Below are positions 1 through 7,576 of a DNA stretch of 17,748 bases, piece after piece (position 1 is the first letter of the stretch; each line of letters opens with the position of its first letter). The position numbers were made by a program, and so were the translations under genes. The stretch spans positions 1 through 17,748 of the forward strand of contig JAEZMC010000128.1 in assembly GCA_023435805.1 (NCBI GenBank). The letters are read 5' to 3'. Origin of the DNA: Bacillota bacterium. GTDB taxonomy: Bacteria > Bacillota > Clostridia > Acetivibrionales > DTU013. Below the pieces are notes generated by a model. That model was given only the letters and a program-made list of their open reading frames with translations. It was not told where the DNA came from and did no database searches.

Positions 1-2
1 AC

Positions 3-155
3 GCGGCACTATATTATATGGGCCGCAGCTGCCAGGCACTGAATGATTCCAGAAGCGCAGTCGCGTATTATCAAAAGCTGATCAGCGAATACCCCGCGAG
101 CAGCTATGCGAAAAGCGCCAATTCCAGGATAAAGGAATTGACTCAGATACCTTGA
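3..155 (+). CDS. C-terminal end of a TPR-type (YbgF/BamD-like) repeat protein, partial
   Basis: The 5' end is outside the window. Reading from base 3 gives 50 codons ending in TGA at 153-155. The residues include an ALYYMGRSCQAL helix followed by AVAYYQKLISEYPAS, which is the classical pattern of a tetratricopeptide repeat with the tail helix SYAKSANSRIKEL. Such C-terminal TPRs, in which the repeat ends in a 'YP.S..A..A..ri..l' motif, are typical of YbgF/BamD-like and other extracytoplasmic scaffold proteins. The function of the whole protein cannot be judged from this fragment. The next gene on the same strand starts 269 bases further on, so the two are probably separate transcription units. 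Confidence 0.6.
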   Translation, partial: AALYYMGRSCQALNDSRSAVAYYQKLISEYPASSYAKSANSRIKELTQIP

Positions 156-378
156 TGCAGATCCCGGCTCGGCATCATCACAACCTGCTTCACTTTATTA
201 TTTGCTCTGCCGGAATGCCATGCAGCCCCGTTTATGCAAGGCCCTATTTGCAGCTGTAAATTGCCCGTTTTTTCCGGGAAAGCACTCAAATCAAAAAAAC
301 AGGATTTATCAAGGCAAATCTTCGAGATGAAATAATATGCTGGACAGGCGCAGCAGGTTCAGTGTGCAGATAAGATAG

Positions 379-410
379 TACTGTAGCGGTTACGCTGCGG
401 TATTTTTTTT
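379..410 (+). terminator. Rho-independent terminator-like hairpin directly before the patatin gene
   Basis: A 10-base-pair stem (379-388 with 393-402, including two G-U pairs) has a GTTA loop and is followed by eight T residues (403-410). The Shine-Dalgarno region of the next gene begins immediately afterwards at 411. It may end transcription from the TPR gene, or act as an attenuator in the leader of the patatin gene. Two smaller hairpins precede it (TGCTG 338-342 with CAGCA 351-355; GCGCA near 348 with TGTGC near 366). Confidence 0.65.
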
Positions 411-424
411 GCGGAGTGGTTTAA

Positions 425-1474
425 ATGGTTCGAAATGTCAAGCAGCTGAATGTTGTAATGAGCGGCGGCGGTGTGAAGGGAATTGCCTATATCGGTGCGT
501 TTGAGGCAATCAGAAAGGCTGGTTTTGTTCCCCGAAATACAGCGGGAACCTCAGCCGGAGCCCTGGCTGCAGTCTTGTCCGGTGCGGGCTATGACACGCA
601 AGGGATGTGGGAAGCCCTCGATGCGTTGGAATTTGACAAGCTTCAGAATCACAACCTGGAAAAGAAGGTTCCCGCCGTCAGACACCTCATTTCCTTTGCC
701 AGGCACAGCAAGATACCGGCAGATGAGATACCAAAGGCTTTTTTACAGGCTTATGCCGGACACAGCAGATATATATGGCGTCTCAATGCAGCAGAAACAC
801 TGTCGGGTACCTTGCAGAACATCCTGACCTTCTGCAGGGAAGGCTGCCTTTTTGACGGAGACCGGTTGGAGGAATGGGTTTCCGGAGTCCTTGCCAAAAA
901 AGGCATCAGGACCTTTGCCGATCTCAGAGGAGGCAAGTCTGATGAAAAAAACCCTTCCGGCTACAAGGTCAGAATGACAGGAGTGGACTGCAACAGGCTG
1001 AAAATCATCACACTTCCTGATGATGCGGCCTTCTACGGGATCGAGCCGGACCGGCTTGATGTGGCAAAAGCGGTGCGTATCAGTACGGCGGTCCCCTTTG
1101 CCTTCAAACCGGTGGTCATGTATAAAAATGAAAGCAGCAGAAAAGTGCCGTATTCTCTTATTGACGGAGGGGTTCTGGATAATTTCCCGGTCTGGCTGCT
1201 CGGAAACAGCGGAATTCCTGCGGCAGGCTTCCGCCTGTATTCTTCCGAAAGCAGCCCATTTAGCCTGAGCACGCCTCTTTCGGTATTCAAGGGGTTGATT
1301 TCCTCAGTACACAATATCGGAGCTCCGCCGGCAAGCGCGGACGCATTGGCGTATATGGGTGAAATAGACACCGGCAGCATCGGTTTTCTGGATTTCGGCC
1401 TTACTGATGAACAGAAGCAAAGCCTGTTTGAAGTCGGAAGGGACACGACGTTGAAACTGCTTGGAAAGGTGTGA
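425..1474 (+). CDS. Patatin-like phospholipase family protein
   Basis: The 349-residue protein has the full patatin catalytic layout: an oxyanion-hole motif GGGVKG at residues 14-19, the nucleophile elbow GTSAG at 41-45 (Ser43), and the Asp of the Ser-Asp dyad in DGG at 247-249. Patatin-like enzymes are acyl hydrolases that cleave fatty acids from phospholipids or other acyl lipids. There is no signal peptide, so a cytoplasmic enzyme or an effector delivered some other way is likely. The start is supported by a GGAGTGG ribosome binding site at 412-418. A terminator-like hairpin sits directly upstream, and the gene converges on the deacetylase gene across a bidirectional terminator. A decayed copy of its 3' end lies at 5571-5692. 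The physiological substrate cannot be inferred. Confidence 0.9.
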   Translation: MVRNVKQLNVVMSGGGVKGIAYIGAFEAIRKAGFVPRNTAGTSAGALAAVLSGAGYDTQGMWEALDALEFDKLQNHNLEKKVPAVRHLISFARHSKIPADEIPKAFLQAYAGHSRYIWRLNAAETLSGTLQNILTFCREGCLFDGDRLEEWVSGVLAKKGIRTFADLRGGKSDEKNPSGYKVRMTGVDCNRLKIITLPDDAAFYGIEPDRLDVAKAVRISTAVPFAFKPVVMYKNESSRKVPYSLIDGGVLDNFPVWLLGNSGIPAAGFRLYSSESSPFSLSTPLSVFKGLISSVHNIGAPPASADALAYMGEIDTGSIGFLDFGLTDEQKQSLFEVGRDTTLKLLGKV

Positions 1475-1564
1475 CGAATCATTCGGATTGTCGTAAAGTT
1501 ATTCCAGTATCCTCTCAATGACAAGAAGATATGAAACAGGTTTTGTCTTTGCAGTTAATTTAAT

Positions 1565-1612
1565 GGAAATAAAGAGGGTGGAGCCGGTTTACGGTCTCCA
1601 CCCTTTATTTCC
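1565..1612. terminator. Bidirectional rho-independent terminator between convergent genes
   Basis: A long inverted repeat pairs GGAAATAAA (1565-1573) and GGGTGGAG (1576-1583) with CTCCACCC and TTTATTTCC (1597-1612), with a two-base GA bulge on the left arm. The outer AT-rich arms supply a T-rich tract in either direction, so the hairpin can serve the patatin gene on the plus strand and the deacetylase gene on the minus strand. Confidence 0.85.
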
Positions 1613-1640
1613 AAAATTCCTATAAGTGATGCTTTACAGT

Positions 1641-4196
1641 TTACTGCTTCATGGAGAGCATGTTAACAAACAGCCTGTATGCACCAGGGTTCATAGCCTG
1701 CTGGATCTGCCGGTACCAGACGACGGAGGTGTAGGTGTAGATGCCTTTGCCGTAGTTGGTAGTCAGCCACTGGCCATCCTGGGGCTTGTCTTGGAGACCC
1801 GTGTCATAGGAGGAAATGAGCTTGGTGTAGCGCGGATCCGCCTCGGAAATATTGTAGATGCTGCGTTCCTGCACCCAGCCGTCCCAATCGGAATCTACAA
1901 TCTTGTTGGGGGTATTGAATACCTGGTTGTTTGGATCCAGTATGGTCACTTTCGCATCTTCCTCAACAACACGCCATTCAAGCGTTACAGGACCGATCGT
2001 CAGAGGATAGGGCGCCAGGCTCGGATCCCAACGGTCTGACTTGCCGTTCTGGCTGTAGTTTACTACCAGATTGCCACCGTTCTTTGCAAATTCCAGAAGC
2101 CTGTTGTTGGCGGTCAGAAGTTGATCGCTGTCCCTGTAGGCACGTATGCCGAGTACAATGGTGTCAAATCGGGAGAGGTCGCTGTACATGACATCGTCTT
2201 CCGTAATAACGGTCACATCCATGCCGATCTGCTCGAGGTATTTGTAAACTTCGTCCTTGCCGGAATCAAAGTAGCCTACCTTAAGGTTTTCAGGAAGGAT
2301 AACGTTTGCCGCTTGCACAGTCAGGGCTGCATCATACAGGTAATAGGTACGTCCGATATGATCATACTCGATAACCTGGACAGTCTGGTCACTGACCATA
2401 TTTTTACTGGTTGCCTTTGCTTTAAGTACAAAGCGTTCTTCTTTCAGGTTTGCCGGTGGGGTAACGGTGAAGTTGGCGGTCTTGTTCTGGTTGCTGCCGG
2501 TGAAGGACAGTGAAACCTGCTTCGGTTCAATGTTCCATCCGGAGGGAACATCAAGAGTAACGACGGTGGAGGTATTGCCTGTTACATAAGATTTGACGCC
2601 TACGGTAACGGGGATTTTATTTCCTGCAACGGTCGTGTTCAGAACATAATTTTCCGGCGTCAGCTGCAGCGAGTACTCAGGCATGACGGCAAAAAGTTTT
2701 TCAGATTCCTGGGTTAATTTCGATTGGACTCCGTCTACACTGTAGCTTATGGTAGCGGACAATGGGTTTTCTTCATAGGGATGGAAGTATTCCGCATTCT
2801 TCGGTACAGTTACAGTGTATTCCAGATTAATGCTCTTATTGTGTGCAATGCTTGAAGCGGAAGAAATCTTGGGAGAAGATACTGTCCAGCCATTCGGAGT
2901 ATTAAGATTGACTTTTATGTCTTTGATGGAGCTTTTTCCTCCGTTATACAGCTTGACGGTAACCTTTGTGCTCTGTCCTTTTGCAACTTCATAGGAAGCC
3001 GGCGTTACATCGACGACCAGAAGGGAGCTCTGTGCGCTTGTTTCATAAAGCTGCTCCAGCTTTTTATTCAATCTGAAGGTAAGGTCATACTTGTCATTCT
3101 TTGAAAGCTTTGACTTTTCAATGATGGACAAACCTTCATTAACATCTTCGATCATATCGTGAACTTCCGAGGTTACTTTCTCAAAATCCGGGTATGCTGC
3201 TACGATGCTGTCCACGTCTGCCTGAAGCTTGTTGAGCATTCTGTAAACGGGTTTTTCATTATTGTAGCTGGCAGCCAGATCGGTAAATGTCATGGCAATA
3301 CCATCAAACATATCTTCTTCCTTATCTGCAGGCTTGGGCAGCGTAGAAGAAATCAGCGTATGATAGGAAACAGCTGCTGCATCGGTTGCCACTTCCTTCC
3401 CCATACTCTGGGATATATGCATGTAACGTGAATTTTGGCCAAGTTGTTCATACGTAATGCCCAGTACGGGGTTGAATCCGGAGTAGTCCATTTTTGCCGT
3501 ATAATCCTTAGCATCTCCTACATCGTACAGTTTTTTTGCCTGATAGGGCTGCAGACCTTCCTTTGTAATTTGTTCCGGATATTCTTTGGGATCCGCTGCT
3601 TTTTTGAAGGCATCAGCAGTGATGAGGTTCGTTGCCTGATGCTGTCCATGCTGTGACAGGACGTTGTTTGCGGAATTGAACACAACGTCAGGTCTGTAGG
3701 TACGAATGGCACGGACAAGACGTTCGGTGATCTTGTCAACGTCCCAGATCTTATAGGATTCTTCACCGAGCTTGGAAAAGCCGAAGTCGATTGCCGTATT
3801 ATCGTATTCTTCACATAGTACAACCAATTCGGAGCCGATCATTTCCGTAGCTTCCTGCAGCTCTCTGGTACGAAGTGCGCTGTAAGCCAGGCCGGTCTCC
3901 TTGCCAATTGCGTTCTGGCCGCCTGCACCGCGGGTTGTCGACACCACAATGGTTTCTGCTCCTTTTTCAAGCAGACAGTAAGCCAGCAGGGAATTCCGCT
4001 CATCGTCGGGATGGGCGCCGGTGTCCATAATGGACGAAACACCGGTCAGCTGCTTAATTGCCATCCAGAGCTTGTCGGCTCCTCTGTCATTGGAATTCAG
4101 GGCGGCAGACGAGGGCAGTGGTACGGTCATTGTTGCAAGTACTGCTAGTGTGACTGCAAAGGTTAGTGCTCGAGTAAGTTTTTTACCCAGTTTCAT
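1641..4196 (-). CDS. Secreted PIG-L/LmbE-family deacetylase with beta-sandwich and GATase-like C-terminal regions
   Basis: The 851-residue protein begins with a signal peptide (KKLTRA, a hydrophobic stretch, then a probable cleavage near SSAA at 29-32). The N-terminal third is a PIG-L/LmbE zinc-dependent N-acetylglucosamine deacetylase domain: AHPDDE at 61-66 supplies zinc ligands and the catalytic Asp, and HGQHQ at 183-187 supplies the distal zinc His. A helical linker (about 290-395) leads to two immunoglobulin-like NEW3/CARDB-type regions (about 398-490 and 510-625). The last 200 residues (VGYFDSGKDEVYKYLEQIG, then TIVLGIRAY and GGNLVVNY) resemble the class-I-glutamine-amidotransferase/ThuA-like fold. 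It is likely exported to act on GlcNAc-containing glycan or a glycoconjugate; the substrate is not known. A good ribosome binding site (AGGAG) precedes the start. The gene follows the ROK regulator on the same strand. Confidence 0.88.
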   Translation of the reverse strand: MKLGKKLTRALTFAVTLAVLATMTVPLPSSAALNSNDRGADKLWMAIKQLTGVSSIMDTGAHPDDERNSLLAYCLLEKGAETIVVSTTRGAGGQNAIGKETGLAYSALRTRELQEATEMIGSELVVLCEEYDNTAIDFGFSKLGEESYKIWDVDKITERLVRAIRTYRPDVVFNSANNVLSQHGQHQATNLITADAFKKAADPKEYPEQITKEGLQPYQAKKLYDVGDAKDYTAKMDYSGFNPVLGITYEQLGQNSRYMHISQSMGKEVATDAAAVSYHTLISSTLPKPADKEEDMFDGIAMTFTDLAASYNNEKPVYRMLNKLQADVDSIVAAYPDFEKVTSEVHDMIEDVNEGLSIIEKSKLSKNDKYDLTFRLNKKLEQLYETSAQSSLLVVDVTPASYEVAKGQSTKVTVKLYNGGKSSIKDIKVNLNTPNGWTVSSPKISSASSIAHNKSINLEYTVTVPKNAEYFHPYEENPLSATISYSVDGVQSKLTQESEKLFAVMPEYSLQLTPENYVLNTTVAGNKIPVTVGVKSYVTGNTSTVVTLDVPSGWNIEPKQVSLSFTGSNQNKTANFTVTPPANLKEERFVLKAKATSKNMVSDQTVQVIEYDHIGRTYYLYDAALTVQAANVILPENLKVGYFDSGKDEVYKYLEQIGMDVTVITEDDVMYSDLSRFDTIVLGIRAYRDSDQLLTANNRLLEFAKNGGNLVVNYSQNGKSDRWDPSLAPYPLTIGPVTLEWRVVEEDAKVTILDPNNQVFNTPNKIVDSDWDGWVQERSIYNISEADPRYTKLISSYDTGLQDKPQDGQWLTTNYGKGIYTYTSVVWYRQIQQAMNPGAYRLFVNMLSMKQ

Positions 4197-4231
4197 TACA
4201 AAGTCTCTCCTCTTTTTTAATATTTCTGCAG

Positions 4232-4251
4232 CTTTCAGTTGTTACTGAAAG
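4232..4251 (-). other. Perfect 8-bp hairpin in the deacetylase leader
   Basis: CTTTCAGT (4232-4239) and ACTGAAAG (4244-4251) form a perfect inverted repeat with a four-base loop, between the predicted transcription start and the ribosome binding site of the deacetylase gene. It has no T tract on either strand, so it is not a convincing terminator. It may stabilise the leader, bind a regulator, or mark an RNA processing point. Confidence 0.5.
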
Positions 4252-4266
4252 TAATTACAGACGGGG

Positions 4267-4287
4267 TTAATTAATAAAGTTAATTAA
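4267..4287. promoter_or_regulatory. Operator-like inverted repeat before the deacetylase gene (candidate ROK site)
   Basis: Two TTAATTAA half-sites (4267-4274 and 4280-4287) are separated by five bases. On the minus strand the site contains AATTAACTTTATTA, which recurs identically at 5523-5536 in the promoter of the ROK gene. It overlaps the predicted -10 of the deacetylase promoter, as expected for a repressor site. Confidence 0.6.
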
Positions 4288-4299
4288 ATATTGAAACAA
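4271..4299 (-). promoter_or_regulatory. Candidate sigma-A promoter of the deacetylase gene
   Basis: On the minus strand TTGTTT (4294-4299) and TATTAA (4271-4276) are 17 bases apart. Both boxes are imperfect, and the -10 lies inside the operator-like repeat. The predicted start of transcription is about 65 bases before the coding start. Confidence 0.35.
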
Positions 4300-4338
4300 A
4301 TTGCTACGAATGTATCGATTGCTTTATTGATTCCTTTA

Positions 4339-5508
4339 TTACGATGAAAATATATTTTGAATATACTTGCTGGTTACCAGGTGTGAAGTACCTATAATAC
4401 CAGGTTCATCACATTTTCGCAAATCAATGCTTATGTTTAAAAGGGAGCATCTCCTGAAGTTTTGCGTAACTGCTTCAACCAGTGCTTCACCAAGCATATC
4501 TACTATGACACCGCCTAAAACAAACAGATTCACATCGATAATGCTCATAATATTCAGTATGGTTCTTCCGAGATAGGAGGCAATATAGTCAACAATACTG
4601 CCAATGTCGGATTTGTTTTTTACCCGGTTTTCAAAATCGTCGAATTTGGCGGACAAGGCGTGCAGATTGATTAAGGATTCCAATGAACCCGGCATGTCTA
4701 CCGACGTTTTAAAATCATTTCCGTACATCAGATAGCCGATTTCGCCTGCAGTAAAGTGCTTGCCGTAGCGAAGCTGGCCGTTCAGTATAATCCCGCTGCC
4801 AAGACCGGTTCCCAGTGAGATATACACGAGATCCTCATTTTGGAGATTCCTCTTTTTATATTCCCCTATGGCGGCGGCATTTGCATCATTATACATATAG
4901 ACCGGGATGCTCAGGGCGTTCTGTATTTTATCCATAATATTGCGCAAAGGATAAGTTGTGTAGACACCTACCAGCGGTCCAAGCCGTATTTCATCGTTTT
5001 CAAAATCCACGGCGCCTGGAAGTCCTATACCGATTCCATTGATTTTTTCCTTGGATATTCCAGCACCATTCAACAGTTCATTTACATGCTCTATGAGGTC
5101 GTGGGTCAGGACATTTTCAAAATCACTTTTTACCTGAACGGTTTTTTTTGCAATAATATCACCACTGACACTGACAATTCCCAGCTTGAGATAGTCGCCT
5201 TCGTACTCGACCCCGATGGAATAGACAAAATTGGGGTTGAACCGCAGCATCTGCGGTTTTCTGCCGAGGGCGGTCTGTCCTTCTCCTGCAGCGATAATAA
5301 AGCCTTTATCGCACAAGTAGTTTGTAATTTTGAGAACAGTTGGAGCGCTGATCCCTGTTCGTGAAGCGATTTCAGAGCGTGAAATTTCGTCAACCTCCAT
5401 GATCAGGTTAAAGACAGTTTTCCGATTCATATCTCTTAAATGGGAAGCAATATATGGTTTCATACAAACATCCGATCCATATGTATTTTTACAGCTGCCA
5501 TAATTCAT
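4339..5508 (-). CDS. ROK-family transcriptional regulator
   Basis: The protein has an N-terminal winged helix-turn-helix (about 26-75: NRKTVFNLIME, then SRSEIASRTGISAPTVLKITNYLCDKG) followed by a sugar-kinase-like ROK domain. That domain shows GIGLPGAVD, YNDANAAAIGEY and the GTGLGSGIILNG ATP/sugar-binding loop, then GEIGYLMYG. In ROK sugar kinases and in many ROK regulators the last motif is GEIGH followed by a CxCGxxGC zinc site; here the His is Tyr and the zinc cysteines are absent, so it is probably a sugar-sensing regulator without kinase activity. The start is uncertain: the first ATG (5508) lies only 18 bases from the predicted transcription start and has no ribosome binding site, while ATG at 5463 (residue 16, MKPYIASHLRDMNRK) has a weak GGATG before it and fits family N-termini better. 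It lies directly upstream of the deacetylase gene and shares an operator motif with it. Confidence 0.88.
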   Translation of the reverse strand: MNYGSCKNTYGSDVCMKPYIASHLRDMNRKTVFNLIMEVDEISRSEIASRTGISAPTVLKITNYLCDKGFIIAAGEGQTALGRKPQMLRFNPNFVYSIGVEYEGDYLKLGIVSVSGDIIAKKTVQVKSDFENVLTHDLIEHVNELLNGAGISKEKINGIGIGLPGAVDFENDEIRLGPLVGVYTTYPLRNIMDKIQNALSIPVYMYNDANAAAIGEYKKRNLQNEDLVYISLGTGLGSGIILNGQLRYGKHFTAGEIGYLMYGNDFKTSVDMPGSLESLINLHALSAKFDDFENRVKNKSDIGSIVDYIASYLGRTILNIMSIIDVNLFVLGGVIVDMLGEALVEAVTQNFRRCSLLNISIDLRKCDEPGIIGTSHLVTSKYIQNIFSS

Positions 5509-5522
5509 TAAGGATATTTATA

Positions 5523-5536
5523 AATTAACTTTATTA
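5523..5536. promoter_or_regulatory. Second copy of the candidate ROK operator, in the ROK promoter
   Basis: AATTAACTTTATTA here is identical to the minus-strand sequence at 4272-4285. It overlaps the -10 box and the start point of the ROK promoter, suggesting autoregulation. Confidence 0.55.
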
Positions 5537-5561
5537 TATGATCGGGAACTGGCAAAGTCAA
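5533..5561 (-). promoter_or_regulatory. Sigma-A promoter of the ROK regulator gene
   Basis: On the minus strand TTGACT (5556-5561) and a perfect TATAAT (5533-5538) are separated by 17 bases, a near-consensus housekeeping promoter. Transcription should begin near 5526. Confidence 0.75.
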
Positions 5562-5570
5562 GGCATATGA

Positions 5571-5692
5571 GAAAAAATTTCTTCCGATGGGGAAGTTGTC
5601 CTCATTTACCAGTCAGACCGTAAACTGGGGAGTCTGTTTGAAGCCGGAAGGGACACGACGTCTGCCTGGAAAGGCGTGACGAATCAAACGGA
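5571..5692 (+). pseudogene. Remnant of the 3' end of a patatin-like gene
   Basis: Bases 5631-5660 match 1421-1450 of the patatin-like gene with two differences in 30. After a five-base deletion the match continues through the former stop codon and about ten bases beyond it (5661-5690 with 1451-1484). The frame upstream of the deletion reads EVVLIYQSDRKLGSLFEAGRDTT, comparable with DEQKQSLFEVGRDTT in the intact protein, while the deletion shifts the frame afterwards. The open frame begins just after a stop at 5568-5570 and has no start codon. This is best read as the tail of a duplicated paralogue whose remainder has been lost. It lies in the gap between the divergent ROK gene and thrC. Confidence 0.8.
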
Positions 5693-5762
5693 AATATTTA
5701 TTCTTTTATTTTCATAGTATTTGTATTATTATATAAGGAACGATGAATTGATAAACCGGTTT

Positions 5763-5790
5763 TTGTTATTTCATTATTCTATACTATAAA
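5763..5790 (+). promoter_or_regulatory. Candidate promoter of thrC
   Basis: TTGTTA (5763-5768) and TATAAA (5785-5790) are 16 bases apart in an AT-rich stretch, giving a leader of about 34 bases. Another weak pair starts at TTGATA (5748-5753), so the exact promoter is uncertain. Nothing else was recognised in 5693-5830. Confidence 0.4.
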
Positions 5791-5830
5791 AGCATCTATG
5801 ATGAATCTTTTTTTGCCAGGGGGATTGCAA

Positions 5831-7336
5831 ATGTTCTATAAAAGTACTCGAGGCGGAATGGGCGGCATCACGTCAGCAGAAGCTATAAAGCGCGGTCTTG
5901 CGCCGGACGGAGGCCTGTTCGTTCCTGAAACCGCAGTAAAGCTCGAACCGGAAGAAATATACGCACTTGCAGATATGGACTACAAGGAAAGGGCCGTAAA
6001 TATTCTGGAACGGTTTCTGGATGATTACACAAGGGATGAATTGGCGGAGTGTGTCAATGGAGCATACGGCAATGGTAGGTTTGAGGCAGACCAGGTAGCA
6101 CCGGTACGCAAGCTGAACGACAACGTATATATACTGGAGCTCTGGCATGGACCGACCTGTGCATTTAAGGATGTAGCCCTTCAGATACTGCCTCGCCTGC
6201 TGGTAAAAGCAGTGCAGAAAACAGGTGAAAGCAGCGAGACCGTCATACTGGTGGCGACCTCTGGAGATACCGGCAAAGCGGCTCTGGAAGGCTTCATGGA
6301 TGTGGAGGGCACGCGGATCGTCGTATTTTTCCCGGAAGATGGCGTCAGCCAGGTTCAAAAAATGCAAATGGTGACACAGGAAGGCGGAAACGTGTGGTCT
6401 GTTGCCGTTAAAGGCAATTTTGACGACACGCAGAATGGCGTGAAGGCTATTTTTTCAGATACGGCCTTAAATAGCGAAATGGAGCGCAAGGGTTTCAAAT
6501 TTTCATCTGCGAACTCGATTAACTGGGGCAGACTGGTGCCTCAGATCGTTTATTATTTCTCTGCTTATGCCGATCTGCTGGCTGCAGGAGAAATCAGCAA
6601 GGGTGAAAAAATCAACTTTGCAGTACCTACGGGTAATTTCGGGAATATACTTGCCGCCTGGTACGCGCGTGAAATGGGCCTCCCGATCAACAAGCTCATT
6701 TGTGCCTCAAATGAGAACAATGTATTGACGGAATTCATCGAATCCGGTCTTTATAACAGAAACAGGGAATTTAAAAAGACCGTTTCCCCGTCGATGGACA
6801 TATTGATTTCCAGCAATCTGGAACGGCTGTTGTACGAACTGACCGGACAGGACGGCCTTCAGGTGTCCGACTGGATGAACAGGCTGAAAACCGAAGGCAG
6901 GTATACTGTCAACAGCGAGTCCAGACGTAAAATTTCCGAGTTGTACTGGGCTTCCTGGACGAGCGAATCGGAGACGCTCAAAACCATTAAAGCGGTATAC
7001 GAGGATTATGGTTATGTAATCGATACACACACCGCAGTGGGCATAGATGTGTATGACAAATATGTGATTTCTACCGGGGATATGACCAAAACGGTCATCG
7101 CCTCAACTGCCAGCCCCTTTAAATTCAACGAGAGCGTTGCAAGAGCCATCTTTGGAGAAGACGCGACCGCAGGCAAATCGGAGTTTGAGCTGCTCGACAT
7201 ACTGGCGGAGGAATGCGGCCTGAAGATACCGGCAGGGCTTGCTGGGCTTAAAGACAAAGCCGTGCTGCATAAAGAGGTCTGCAGCAGGGAAGGGATGAAG
7301 GAGAAGGTCCGTGAATTATTAAGACTGGATTCATAA
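5831..7336 (+). CDS. thrC: Threonine synthase
   Basis: This pyridoxal-phosphate enzyme converts O-phosphohomoserine to threonine and phosphate, the last step of threonine synthesis. The N-terminus MFYKSTRGG and the following GLAPDGGLFVPE are characteristic of the long bacterial/fungal-type threonine synthase. LWHGPTCAFKD holds the PLP lysine (about Lys113), and ATSGDTGKAA binds the cofactor phosphate. The length of 501 residues is normal for this class. An upstream ATG at 5798 is in frame, but AGGGGGA at 5818-5824 is correctly spaced for the ATG at 5831, which also gives the family's usual N-terminus. The gene appears monocistronic: it has its own promoter and a terminator shortly after the stop, with no other threonine-pathway gene in the window. 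Confidence 0.95.
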   Translation: MFYKSTRGGMGGITSAEAIKRGLAPDGGLFVPETAVKLEPEEIYALADMDYKERAVNILERFLDDYTRDELAECVNGAYGNGRFEADQVAPVRKLNDNVYILELWHGPTCAFKDVALQILPRLLVKAVQKTGESSETVILVATSGDTGKAALEGFMDVEGTRIVVFFPEDGVSQVQKMQMVTQEGGNVWSVAVKGNFDDTQNGVKAIFSDTALNSEMERKGFKFSSANSINWGRLVPQIVYYFSAYADLLAAGEISKGEKINFAVPTGNFGNILAAWYAREMGLPINKLICASNENNVLTEFIESGLYNRNREFKKTVSPSMDILISSNLERLLYELTGQDGLQVSDWMNRLKTEGRYTVNSESRRKISELYWASWTSESETLKTIKAVYEDYGYVIDTHTAVGIDVYDKYVISTGDMTKTVIASTASPFKFNESVARAIFGEDATAGKSEFELLDILAEECGLKIPAGLAGLKDKAVLHKEVCSREGMKEKVRELLRLDS

Positions 7337-7395
7337 CCCGGTCTGAATACAAAGACAATAAAAAAGGTTCAGAATAAGAAACAGCAGAAAAACAA

Positions 7396-7439
7396 GCGGT
7401 ATGATCAGTGCAATGATGATCAACGCTTTTTTTCTTTTT
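7396..7439 (+). terminator. Rho-independent terminator of thrC
   Basis: GCG (7396-7398) pairs with CGC (7424-7426) and TGATCA (7402-7407) with TGATCA (7417-7422), around a nine-base loop with a small internal loop. Seven T residues follow at once (7427-7433), then a C and five more T residues. It lies 60 bases after the thrC stop. Confidence 0.65.
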
Positions 7440-7489
7440 GATATGTAAAAGGCAATCAATCTTTTCATAATGAATTTATATTCAAATGA

Positions 7490-7519
7490 TTGAAGTTATA
7501 TTAAAAGAATATGTATATT
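7490..7519 (+). promoter_or_regulatory. Candidate promoter of the GH18-SLH gene
   Basis: TTGAAG (7490-7495) and TATATT (7514-7519) are 18 bases apart. A second pair, TTTACA (7522-7527) with TAATAT (7544-7549) at 16 bases, is just as plausible. Either one would place the repeat-rich element at 7577-7647 in the untranslated leader. Confidence 0.35.
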
Positions 7520-7576
7520 GGTTTACATAAATTGTCCGTTGAATAATATGCCTGCATCCTGTATGTTATTGTGGAA

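Noticed and set aside
296..402. Resemblance of the patatin leader (GGCAAA, a TTCG loop, GCGGTTACGC) to a cyclic-di-GMP-I (GEMM) riboswitch
   Set aside because: The invariant ACGCAAAGC-type block and the tetraloop-receptor arrangement are not there, so only scattered words agree.
1033..1524. Minus-strand open frame of 163 codons opposite the patatin gene
   Set aside because: It overlaps the catalytic part of the patatin gene and shows no family features; it is a shadow of the coding strand.
4232..4251. Hairpin before the deacetylase gene as terminator of the ROK gene
   Set aside because: No T tract follows it on the minus strand within the needed distance.
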